Assembly (NCBI GenBank): GCA_947305835.1
Contig: CAMZEQ010000034.1
Span: 1-7,636 of the forward strand
Length of the DNA: 7,636 nt
Direction: 5' to 3'
Source of the DNA: an uncultured Alphaproteobacteria bacterium
Lineage (GTDB): Bacteria > Pseudomonadota > Alphaproteobacteria > CAAHEQ01 > UBA3637
How positions within the stretch are numbered: position 1 is the first letter of the stretch; every line of letters begins with the position of its first letter. The notes under the pieces were generated by a model that ran no database searches, was not told where the DNA came from, and saw nothing but the letters and a program-made list of their open reading frames with translations. The position numbers and the translations under genes were made by a program. This document shows, one piece after another, positions 1-5,533 of this stretch.

Positions 1-290
1 TCTTGTTTTTTTGCATCGGGCAGACGTGCGTAGACACGAACAACTTTTATGTACGGCAACAAGCCTTCATCCAATTTTGAATGTTTGGGTTGATCATCAT
101 ATCCGATATAGCGCCGATTCGGTAAATTTTCCGAAAAACGACGTAAATTATAGGCTAATTCCCATATTCCGGAATCTGTGCCGGGAATATTATCTTTTAA
201 TCCGCGAGAACATGTATCCAATTTCCAAAAGATAATCGCTCTATCACCGGGTGGGACATTTCGAAGAATAGATTTTAAATCAACTTTCAT
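1..290 (-). CDS. Hypothetical protein, 5' part only (runs off left edge)
   Basis: An uninterrupted frame of 96 codons reads from an ATG at 290-288 to the window edge without a stop, so only the N-terminus is visible. It begins MKVDLKSILRNVPPGDRAII. The start is supported by an AGGAAA Shine-Dalgarno about 4 bases upstream and by a promoter-like pair at 317-345. There is no signal peptide or membrane segment. The visible part is soluble, with mixed charge and several aromatic residues (FWKLD, GIWELAYNLRRF, RRYIGYDD), which suits a folded cytoplasmic domain. I do not recognise the family. The gene is separated from the SPFH gene by a strong terminator, so it is probably its own transcription unit. 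The plus-strand frame over the same bases lacks a comparable start signal and is treated as a shadow. Confidence 0.72.
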   Translation of the reverse strand, partial: MKVDLKSILRNVPPGDRAIIFWKLDTCSRGLKDNIPGTDSGIWELAYNLRRFSENLPNRRYIGYDDQPKHSKLDEGLLPYIKVVRVYARLPDAKKQ

Positions 291-316
291 TTTGTTTCCT
301 TTTTCAAAAAAAAGGG

Positions 317-345
317 ATAATGCCCCATTTTGAAACAAAAATCAA
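317..345 (-). promoter_or_regulatory. Predicted sigma70-type promoter of the left-edge gene
   Basis: On the minus strand, a -35 like TTGATT (345-340) and a -10 like CATTAT (322-317) are separated by exactly 17 bases. Each box matches 4 of 6 consensus positions. The pair lies between the terminator at 361-392 and the ATG at 290, where a promoter is expected. Transcription would start near 310, giving a leader of about 20 bases. The prediction rests on sequence only. Confidence 0.42.
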
Positions 346-360
346 GCCCTTTTTATAAAA

Positions 361-392
361 CAAAAAAAAGCCCTTTGTTTTCAGGGCTTTTT
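361..392 (-). terminator. Intrinsic terminator of the slipin gene
   Basis: A perfect 10-bp stem (365-374 paired with 383-392; core GCCC/GGGC) has an 8-base loop and, on the minus strand, runs into eight T residues. It lies 8 bases after the slipin stop codon. The stem is also flanked by T-rich sequence on the plus strand, so it could act in both directions, though no plus-strand gene ends here. The stem core is partly repeated at 344-350 (AAGCCCT), which allows an alternative, longer-looped hairpin. Confidence 0.85.
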
Positions 393-400
393 ATGATGGT

Positions 401-1135
401 TTATTTTTTTATTTTGAAAAGATTGGCCAATTCCATAGGGAATAAAACAACCTTTTGTGAGGGGGTGGCCGAAATATCCTTGATAGTTTGCAATGTTTTT
501 AATTGCATGGTGTACGGATTTTTGGCTAAGGTCGTTGCTGCCTCCAACATTTTTTTGGCGGATTCGACTTCACCGCTGGCGGCAATCACCATTGCCCGAC
601 GGTTACGTTCCGCTTCGGCCTGTTTGGCCATCGCACGCTTCATGTCTTCCGGCAATTCAATTTCCTGAACATTAATCGAATCGATATCAATACCCCACTT
701 GTCTGTGGCTTCATCTACAATAGATTTGATTTCGTCACCCAAGCGTTTGCGTTCGGATAAAATAGTATCCAAATCATTGTTACCCACAATATCTTTTAAT
801 GCAGATTGGGTTAATTGAATGACAGCGAAAACGTAGTCTGAAATTTCGATGACAGCATCTTCGGGTGATTTAACATGGAAATAAACGACCGCATTGATGT
901 TGACCGGGATATTGTCTTTGGTGATAACTTCCTGTTTCGGAATGTCCACGGTTTCAATCCGCATATCAATTTTTTGCAGTGTTTGAACCCCTGGTAAAAT
1001 CCAAGTTAATCCGGGTCCTAATGTACGGCTATAGTGTCCGAAAGTAAACACCAAACCCCGCTCAAATTGCATAATGACCCGAAAACCCTTTAAGATAATA
1101 AGTGCAACAATAATGCCGGATACAATAATAAACAT
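401..1135 (-). CDS. Slipin / stomatin-like SPFH (Band 7) membrane protein
   Basis: 244 residues. Residues 2-17 are one hydrophobic segment (FIIVSGIIVALIILKG) that anchors the protein in the inner membrane. Residues about 20-180 form the SPFH/Band 7 domain, with the family's PGLTWILPG at 41-49, the VDIPKQEVITKDN-type strand at 63-75, and the stomatin signature LPEDMKRAMAKQAEAERNRR at 161-180. An Ala/Glu-rich helix follows (about 180-215), of the kind these proteins use to oligomerise. The length matches ordinary bacterial slipins. Such proteins form ring- or cage-like membrane assemblies linked to membrane microdomains and protein quality control; the exact substrate is unknown. Slipins are usually paired with an NfeD-family gene, but none is adjacent: a terminator follows and a glycosyltransferase precedes. 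The start is fixed by a near-perfect Shine-Dalgarno. The family is certain; the precise role is not. Confidence 0.93.
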   Translation of the reverse strand: MFIIVSGIIVALIILKGFRVIMQFERGLVFTFGHYSRTLGPGLTWILPGVQTLQKIDMRIETVDIPKQEVITKDNIPVNINAVVYFHVKSPEDAVIEISDYVFAVIQLTQSALKDIVGNNDLDTILSERKRLGDEIKSIVDEATDKWGIDIDSINVQEIELPEDMKRAMAKQAEAERNRRAMVIAASGEVESAKKMLEAATTLAKNPYTMQLKTLQTIKDISATPSQKVVLFPMELANLFKIKK

Positions 1136-1140
1136 TTGAA

Positions 1141-1148
1141 ACCTCCTT
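1141..1148 (-). promoter_or_regulatory. Strong Shine-Dalgarno of the slipin gene
   Basis: On the minus strand the bases read AAGGAGGT, complementary to the 3' end of 16S rRNA over the whole motif, 5 bases before the ATG. It is the strongest ribosome-binding site in the window and suggests high translation of the slipin. Confidence 0.85.
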
Positions 1149-1158
1149 ATAATAAAAA

Positions 1159-1185
1159 GTTATAGCATATCGAATATATTGTCAA
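1159..1185 (-). promoter_or_regulatory. Predicted promoter of the slipin gene
   Basis: On the minus strand a perfect TTGACA (1185-1180) precedes TATAAC (1164-1159), with a 15-base spacer. That spacer is shorter than the 16-18 optimum, so the exact -10 is uncertain. The predicted start near 1152 gives a leader of about 17 bases. There is no clear terminator between the glycosyltransferase stop (1215) and this promoter, so read-through from upstream is also possible. Confidence 0.5.
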
Positions 1186-1214
1186 GAATAAAATAATCCG
1201 TGAAAATATAAAAT

Positions 1215-2360
1215 TTATTTCATTTCTTTTGCAACAGTATCATTCGGCAGATCTGATTTTTCACATTCTGTTTCCGAACATTTATAGTATTCAACAGGCC
1301 AATTATCCCATTTCACGGTAATATAATTTTCTGAACGTGTGATGGTTGCTCGATCATCAATGCTCCTGCGGCGAAATCTGTTTTTTTCCAAATGAAAGAA
1401 GCTGTCTTGCCAGCTCGGGTGTTTGAACAGCAACAGCGGAATACAACGATTAAATTCAAATTCAGACAGCTTTTCGGAATTTAAAACATGCGTTGTTTCG
1501 TTTGATTTTAAAATCAATTTTAACAACTGACAAATGGGGGATTCTATTTCATCATCCGTTATATTCGGGATAATTTTTTTCAAAATACGTTGACGGATTT
1601 TTTGAAAACTTTCATCCGCAATATTCCACCAATCGGCACTGTGAACAGAATAATGATAAGTTGTAACGGGGGCGCCTCCCATGATGCCCATTTTGCCGTC
1701 GTTCATGGCTATTTTTTCCCACAGATCATAATCTTCCGCATACGGATAATTGACATCATAAGTTAAATTGAATTTTGTTAAAAAATCTTTTCTGAAAATT
1801 GTGGTTGAATGCGCAAAGATATTATCAAAAACCAGATGTATTTTAATCGTATCCGTATCCAGCCAATCATCGGTGACACGTTGTCCTTCTTGGTATTTTG
1901 TATCTTGAGTATCTAATGCCGCTCCGGATAAATCTAACGCATTTTTTTTCATGAATCCGATTTGACGCATTAAACGATCAGGATAGCTTGTATCATCAGC
2001 GTCTAAACGGGCGATATATTCACCTTTTGCGATTTTAAGCCCCTTGTTCAAGCTTGCTGTGAGCCCCAAATTTTCTCGATTTTTTATGACTTTTATACGC
2101 GAATCTTTATTCTTATAGGATTCTAAAATATTTTGTGTGCGATCGGTTGAACCATCATCAATAATAATTAATTCCCAGTCCGGGAACGTTTGATTCAAAA
2201 TGGAATCTATGGCCGCGGGTAATGTTTTTTCCATATTATATGAAGAAATAATAACAGAAACAACAGGTCGGTGAAGCAGGGCATCGTGGAATGTTTGATA
2301 AGCCGCCATTGCCGCAAAGCATAATACAAATAAGAGCAATAATTTAATTGTTTTAATCAT
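1215..2360 (-). CDS. Family 2 glycosyltransferase with N-terminal signal-peptide-like segment
   Basis: 381 residues. Residues 33-240 form a GT-A fold glycosyltransferase 2 domain. It has the nucleotide-binding strand VVSVIISSYN (33-42), IIIDDGSTD (65-73), the metal/nucleotide DxD motif as DADD (120-123), and an acidic AEDYDLW (208-214) carrying the likely catalytic base. These enzymes transfer a sugar from a nucleotide-sugar donor, usually in the cytoplasm; donor and acceptor cannot be told here. Oddly, the domain is preceded by MIKTIK, a hydrophobic stretch (7-20) and AAMAA, which looks like a signal peptide or an N-in/C-out anchor. Residues about 245-381 match no domain I recognise and include a close cysteine pair (C361, C366). 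The start is supported by an AGAGGAGT ribosome site. The gene has its own promoter and no sugar-pathway neighbours. Confidence 0.9.
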   Translation of the reverse strand: MIKTIKLLLLFVLCFAAMAAYQTFHDALLHRPVVSVIISSYNMEKTLPAAIDSILNQTFPDWELIIIDDGSTDRTQNILESYKNKDSRIKVIKNRENLGLTASLNKGLKIAKGEYIARLDADDTSYPDRLMRQIGFMKKNALDLSGAALDTQDTKYQEGQRVTDDWLDTDTIKIHLVFDNIFAHSTTIFRKDFLTKFNLTYDVNYPYAEDYDLWEKIAMNDGKMGIMGGAPVTTYHYSVHSADWWNIADESFQKIRQRILKKIIPNITDDEIESPICQLLKLILKSNETTHVLNSEKLSEFEFNRCIPLLLFKHPSWQDSFFHLEKNRFRRRSIDDRATITRSENYITVKWDNWPVEYYKCSETECEKSDLPNDTVAKEMK

Positions 2361-2364
2361 GAAT

Positions 2365-2372
2365 ACTCCTCT
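2365..2372 (-). promoter_or_regulatory. Shine-Dalgarno fixing the glycosyltransferase start
   Basis: AGAGGAGT on the minus strand, with 5 bases between GGAG and the ATG at 2360-2358. It matters because it places translation initiation before the hydrophobic N-terminus, so the signal-like segment is part of the protein and not a mis-called extension. Confidence 0.8.
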
Positions 2373-2387
2373 TGAAAGAATATTCAG

Positions 2388-2416
2388 ATACTATCGAAAA
2401 AATATTTTATTGTCAA
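2388..2416 (-). promoter_or_regulatory. Predicted sigma70-type promoter of the glycosyltransferase
   Basis: A perfect TTGACA (-35, 2416-2411), a 17-base AT-rich spacer and TAGTAT (-10, 2393-2388) lie on the minus strand, just before the glycosyltransferase ribosome site. The start would be near 2381, leaving a leader of about 21 bases. This is one of the two best-matching promoters in the window. Confidence 0.62.
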
Positions 2417-2428
2417 TAAAAAATAATT

Positions 2429-2512
2429 TTACCCCTCTTTTTTTGAATGATAAAACACAATACTGATTGAGTTTTGTTCACTTCTCGTAAAATTGCTTGA
2501 GAGTAGGGGTAA
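2429..2512. repeat. 8-bp inverted repeat TTACCCCT...AGGGGTAA
   Basis: TTACCCCT (2429-2436) and AGGGGTAA (2505-2512) are exact reverse complements separated by 68 bases. The similarity extends to 10 of 12 positions with the flanking AT bases. The arms lie upstream of the glycosyltransferase -35. They could be paired operator half-sites or the base of a long RNA hairpin, or chance. No coding frame of useful length lies between them. Confidence 0.4.
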
Positions 2513-2537
2513 TTTTAAGGTCTGTTTTGATATCTTT

Positions 2538-2576
2538 GTGATACACTTTTGTGTTATACCCCTGTGTTACACTTAA
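2538..2576. repeat. Three tandem degenerate 13-bp repeats (GTGTTACAC-like)
   Basis: Units start at 2538, 2551 and 2564, exactly 13 bases apart: GTGATACAC, GTGTTATAC and GTGTTACAC, each followed by a 4-base pyrimidine- or T-rich tail. Units 1 and 3 agree at 10 of 13 positions. The third core has dyad symmetry (GTGT-T-ACAC). Tandem imperfect palindromes in a non-coding gap suit an operator or iteron-like protein-binding array, but no binding protein is encoded nearby. The array lies about 120 bases upstream of the glycosyltransferase promoter and just past the tRNA terminator. Confidence 0.5.
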
Positions 2577-2593
2577 AAATCCGAATTTTAGGC

Positions 2594-2619
2594 ATAAAAA
2601 AAGCCTTGATATTCAAGGC
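2594..2619 (-). terminator. Intrinsic terminator after tRNA-Thr
   Basis: A perfect 7-bp stem GCCTTGA/TCAAGGC (2603-2609 with 2613-2619) closes a 3-base loop and is followed on the minus strand by seven T residues. It lies 13 bases beyond the tRNA CCA end, so it ends the tRNA transcript and any read-through from the priA operon. Confidence 0.85.
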
Positions 2620-2632
2620 GTTAATTTGATAG

Positions 2633-2708
2633 TGGTGCCGACACTCGGACTTGAACCAAGGACCTACTGATTACAAATCAGTTGCTCTACCAACTGAGCT
2701 ATGTCGGC
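2633..2708 (-). tRNA. tRNA-Thr (anticodon UGU)
   Basis: This 76-base gene folds as a standard cloverleaf. The 7-bp acceptor stem is GCCGACA/TGTCGGC, the D arm is GCTC...GAGC, and the anticodon stem ACTGA/TCAGT encloses the loop TTTGTAA, giving anticodon TGT. The T arm is CTTGG-TTCAAGT-CCGAG with one T-G pair. The discriminator is A and the CCA end is encoded. It reads ACA and, by wobble, other threonine ACN codons. It has its own promoter and terminator, so it is a single-gene unit between the priA operon and the glycosyltransferase. Confidence 0.97.
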
Positions 2709-2717
2709 TCGGGGGAT

Positions 2718-2746
2718 ATTATACATAATTTGAAACTAAAATGCAA
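2718..2746 (-). promoter_or_regulatory. Promoter of tRNA-Thr with GC-rich discriminator
   Basis: On the minus strand a perfect TATAAT (-10, 2723-2718) follows TTGCAT (-35, 2746-2741) after 17 bases. The sequence between the -10 and the tRNA 5' end is ATCCCCCGA, a GC-rich discriminator of the kind that makes stable-RNA promoters sensitive to ppGpp (stringent control) in proteobacteria. Transcription would start only 2-4 bases before the mature tRNA. Confidence 0.7.
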
Positions 2747-2769
2747 TCTTTTTTTGACGGTTTCAAATT
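2727..2769. repeat. Perfect 10-bp inverted repeat across the DUF167 stop and tRNA promoter
   Basis: AATTTGAAAC (2727-2736) and GTTTCAAATT (2760-2769) are exact reverse complements with a 23-base spacer. The right arm contains the DUF167 stop codon; the left arm sits in the tRNA promoter spacer. No T-run follows it on the minus strand, so it is not a classical terminator. It may protect the 3' end of the priA-operon mRNA or be a binding site. Confidence 0.45.
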
Positions 2770-3023
2770 TTTTTCCATGGGATGACAGTTTCTTGTGCAA
2801 TTTCTACACGTTTCAGACGGTTGGTATGTCCGGCAGTAATTTGAATTTGTTTTTTGGGAATATGCAATTCATCCGATAAAAAATCGATTAAAGCCTGATT
2901 GGCACGGCCGTCCACCGCGCGTTCTTTAACGGCGATTTTCCAGTGTGTCCCATTCCACAGACCTTCTATTCCTGTACGTTTAGCACCCGGATTGAGCCGA
3001 ATCATTAACGTTGTTTTTGGCAT
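2763..3023 (-). CDS. DUF167 / YggU family protein
   Basis: 86 residues, a complete single-domain member of the DUF167 (YggU) family. The conserved pattern is present: a beta strand into NPGAKRTGI (11-19), then IAVKERAVDGRAN (30-42) followed by a helix (ALIDFLSDEL), then ITAGHTNRLKRVEI (62-75). The family is small, cytoplasmic and widely conserved, and its biochemical role is not established. The gene starts inside the end of the preceding membrane-protein gene (44-bp overlap) and has only a weak AAAGAAA ribosome site, so translation is probably coupled to that gene. An internal ATG at codon 7 would shorten the overlap to 26 bp and is a possible alternative start. It is the last gene of the priA operon. 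Confidence 0.9.
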   Translation of the reverse strand: MPKTTLMIRLNPGAKRTGIEGLWNGTHWKIAVKERAVDGRANQALIDFLSDELHIPKKQIQITAGHTNRLKRVEIAQETVIPWKKI

Positions 3024-3537
3024 TTTTAATTTCTTTCAATTCTGAACGCAAAGTCCTAATTTCCTGACTTAAAATTTCCAATTGTGATACCAATGCTTTT
3101 GTGATCAAGCGTACACTTTCACGTTGATTTGTTTTTTGGTGATAGATGCGTAAAATGCGAACTGCCGTATAAAACGCCAAACAAAAAAGGCCCAAACGGA
3201 TCATACCTGAGAGCATAAAATGGCTGATATCAGCAAAAGTTTGCATTAAATTCAATCGACTGGTAAGCATAGCTTTTTCAACCAAAACATTTATGTAATT
3301 GGTATAGGTATTCGGGTGTGTGATATTGGCTGTTGAGCGTATTGTTTTGGCACTTTGGACCAAAAGATCCAATTTCGAATGCAGATCCTCAATACCGAAA
3401 AAAGTATGAATTTTATCGGGCAAAATAAAACGGTTCCAACAATAAATCAGTCCCCAAATTAAACATAAAAACCATTGGGAAAAAATGCTGGCAACAAATC
3501 GGCAAAAACGGATCGCAAAAAATTTAAAAAAATGCAT
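2980..3537 (-). CDS. Two-TM membrane protein with C-terminal coiled coil, unknown function
   Basis: 185 residues, not recognised as a named family. A basic N-terminus leads into a hydrophobic, aromatic-rich segment (about 15-39, with FLCLIWGLIYCW). Residues 40-105 are a mostly helical, polar region; a second membrane segment follows at about 107-129 (FMLSGMIRLGLFCLAFYTAV). The tail, 142-172, is rich in Leu, Glu, Arg and Lys with heptad-like spacing (LVSQLEILSQEIRTLRSELK), suggesting a coiled coil. The positive-inside rule puts both ends in the cytoplasm and the middle loop in the periplasm. It starts 9 bp after the priA stop, and its AAAGGA ribosome site overlaps that stop codon, so it is co-translated with PriA. 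The last 44 bases also encode the DUF167 start. An interaction or oligomerisation role is only a guess. Confidence 0.82.
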   Translation of the reverse strand: MHFFKFFAIRFCRFVASIFSQWFLCLIWGLIYCWNRFILPDKIHTFFGIEDLHSKLDLLVQSAKTIRSTANITHPNTYTNYINVLVEKAMLTSRLNLMQTFADISHFMLSGMIRLGLFCLAFYTAVRILRIYHQKTNQRESVRLITKALVSQLEILSQEIRTLRSELKEIKNAKNNVNDSAQSGC

Positions 3538-3546
3538 CAGAATCCT

Positions 3547-5499
3547 TTAAAAAAAACTATATGGATCAATATCCATCCGTACATCCACGGACGGTGGTAT
3601 AATAGCACCGTCCATCCATAAATGCAAATAATTTTGTATATTAATGCTTTTATCAGCTTTGACGAGTAAGCGATAGCGATATTTACCGCGCAGTTTCGCA
3701 ATCGGAGCCACAACGGGTCCCAAAACGGATATATTCGGTTTTTGTGGGGCATGCCGCACGATTTTTTGAACGGTTTGATAGGTTAAAGTTTGATTTTTGC
3801 CGCTAATAATTAAACTGGCGAGTTTTCCAAAAGGTGGCATTTTTAAAATTTTACGTGCATTCATTTCTTCAGTTAAAAAGGTGGTGCGATCGTTTTTTTG
3901 TAAGGCTTGAATAATCAGATTTTCCGGATTGTACGATTGTAAAACAGCCAATCCTTTTTTGTGTTCACGTCCTGCACGTCCCATGACCTGTTGTATTAAC
4001 TGAAATGTTCTTTCACCGGCACGCAGATCGCCCCCGGAAAGCCCCATATCGGCATCAATAACCCCGACTAATGTCAGGTTGGCAAAATGGTGCCCTTTGG
4101 CCAAAATCTGGGTTCCCACCAAAATATCGATTTCTCCTGCATCCATTTTTTGGATGATTTGCTCAAAGTCTTTCGGATTTTTTAATGTTTCGGATGTGAT
4201 TTGGGCGATACGGGCATTTGGGAACAGGTTTTGTGTTTCTTCGGCAACCCGTTCCACACCGGGGCCGCAAGCGACCAAATTTTCACTTTGACACACTGGA
4301 CAAACTTTTGGCACCGGTAAAGTATAGCCGCAATGATGACATTGAAGTGTATGGGAACCTTTATGGGTGACCAACCATGCAGAACAATGCGGGCATTGTA
4401 ATCTGTGGCCGCATTGACGGCATAACATTAAGGGCGCATATCCCCGACGATTTAAGAAAAGTAAAGATTGTTCTTTTTTATCTAACCGATCTTTTAATGC
4501 AATTTGTAAATCTTTGGAAATAAATTGAACGGGGCCTTTTTCTTTTTGTCGCATGTCCACTGTTTCTGTATCTGGTAATGTCGCCCCGGCAAAACGTTCC
4601 GGTAAAATAAAATGTAAATAATCCCCTTGTTGTGTATGAACATAGGTTTCCAAACTGGGGGTTGCACTGGCCAGTATTAAGGGACAGTTTGCAATTTTGG
4701 CACGGACAATAGCCATGTCGCGTGCGTGATATAAAACACCTTCTTCTTGTTTAAAAGACGGATCATGTTCCTCATCTACAATAATAAGCCCTAAATTATG
4801 GAAAGGTAAAAATAAAGCCGAACGTGCCCCCACAACCACGCGAACAGTTCCGCTGCGTACGGCTTCCCATGTGTCACGCCTTTGGTTTGGGGTTAATGAG
4901 GAGTGCCACAGCGCCGGGTTTACCCCAAATCGTTTTTCAAAGCGTCCCAGCCAGGCAGTTGTTAAAATAATTTCGGGAAGCAAGACCAAAATTTGTTGAT
5001 GTCCTGATTCTAAAACTTGTGCTGTTTTTTCGAAATAGACCTCTGTTTTTCCGGAACCTGTTACACCATCCAATAGGGCTACTTGAAATCCTTGTATTTT
5101 AAATAAGCCATTGACAACTTTTTGTTGTGCCGGTGAAAAATCAATCTGAGTGAAATGAGGGTTCGGTTCATCAAAAATAAGTGGCTTTTTACTGATCTTG
5201 CCTATTTCGGGATGTAATGCCATTTTGAGTACGGCTCCCAAAGGGGTTAAAGTATAACCCGCCACCCAATTAATAAAACGAATCATTTGCGTATTTAAAG
5301 GTGGTTCCGGACAAACGGATTCAATAGACTTTAATTTTTCAATCGGATATTTTTCGTCCGGCTTTTTGTCCCAAACAACGCCCATACACTTTTTACGTCC
5401 CAAAGGTGCCCAAACGAATGTTCCCGGCTTTAAATTGTTATCGTTCAGATAATCATAGCATCCTAAGGCCACAGGGAATAAAACAGATAAACGTTGCAT
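3547..5499 (-). CDS. priA: Primosomal protein N' (replication restart helicase PriA), compact form
   Basis: 650 residues. PriA recognises abandoned replication forks, unwinds DNA 3' to 5' and reloads the replicative helicase. Residues 1-105 are the 3'-DNA-binding domain. The superfamily 2 helicase core follows: Walker A GVTGSGKT (145-152), Walker B DEEH (242-245), SAT (278-280), FLNRRG (348-353), GTQ (462-464) and QVMGRAGR (504-511). Eight cysteines (360, 363, 369, 372, 387, 390, 400, 403) form the two-zinc module. The C-terminal domain ends in DIDP near the terminus. E. coli PriA has 732 residues; here the helicase starts near 118, so almost all of the winged-helix domain is absent. The ATG has AAGGA about 12 bases upstream, a long spacing. 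It is the first gene of a three-gene operon and diverges from xerC. Confidence 0.97.
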   Translation of the reverse strand: MQRLSVLFPVALGCYDYLNDNNLKPGTFVWAPLGRKKCMGVVWDKKPDEKYPIEKLKSIESVCPEPPLNTQMIRFINWVAGYTLTPLGAVLKMALHPEIGKISKKPLIFDEPNPHFTQIDFSPAQQKVVNGLFKIQGFQVALLDGVTGSGKTEVYFEKTAQVLESGHQQILVLLPEIILTTAWLGRFEKRFGVNPALWHSSLTPNQRRDTWEAVRSGTVRVVVGARSALFLPFHNLGLIIVDEEHDPSFKQEEGVLYHARDMAIVRAKIANCPLILASATPSLETYVHTQQGDYLHFILPERFAGATLPDTETVDMRQKEKGPVQFISKDLQIALKDRLDKKEQSLLFLNRRGYAPLMLCRQCGHRLQCPHCSAWLVTHKGSHTLQCHHCGYTLPVPKVCPVCQSENLVACGPGVERVAEETQNLFPNARIAQITSETLKNPKDFEQIIQKMDAGEIDILVGTQILAKGHHFANLTLVGVIDADMGLSGGDLRAGERTFQLIQQVMGRAGREHKKGLAVLQSYNPENLIIQALQKNDRTTFLTEEMNARKILKMPPFGKLASLIISGKNQTLTYQTVQKIVRHAPQKPNISVLGPVVAPIAKLRGKYRYRLLVKADKSINIQNYLHLWMDGAIIPPSVDVRMDIDPYSFF

Positions 5500-5528
5500 T
5501 TTTTTTTATTTTCCTTAACAGTTTACGT

Positions 5529-5533
5529 AAGGA
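5529..5533 (+). promoter_or_regulatory. Shine-Dalgarno deciding the xerC start
   Basis: AAGGA lies 8 bases before the ATG at 5542. A longer in-frame version starting at a TTG (5494) would overlap priA and add 16 residues unlike any XerC N-terminus, so 5542 is preferred. This AAGGA and the priA ribosome site on the other strand form an inverted repeat, TCCTTA (5512-5517) and TAAGGA (5528-5533). Confidence 0.8.

Larger units (their letters stand above)
2361..2632. other. 272-bp non-coding region between glycosyltransferase and tRNA-Thr
   Basis: No open frame with a ribosome site is present. From left to right it holds the glycosyltransferase ribosome site and promoter, an 8-bp inverted repeat, three 13-bp tandem repeats, and the tRNA terminator. 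The part between about 2417 and 2590 is longer than a simple promoter needs and could hold an operator or a small RNA, but I see no recognisable RNA family. Confidence 0.6.

Noticed and set aside
11..235. Plus-strand 74-codon frame at the left edge
   Set aside because: It lies opposite the better-supported minus-strand gene, has no ribosome site, and its translation is rich in His, Arg and Tyr with no family resemblance.
330..668. Plus-strand 112-codon frame
   Set aside because: Antisense to the slipin SPFH domain and crosses the slipin terminator; no credible start signal.
2417..2590. Riboswitch or known small RNA in the gap before the glycosyltransferase
   Set aside because: The predicted glycosyltransferase leader is only about 21 bases, and no known aptamer core or family motif is visible.
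3537..3752. Minus-strand 71-codon frame in the 3' end of priA
   Set aside because: It lies in another frame of priA, whose C-terminal domain is intact here; a shadow.
4079..4291. Plus-strand 70-codon frame inside priA
   Set aside because: Antisense to conserved priA helicase motifs, and no ribosome site.
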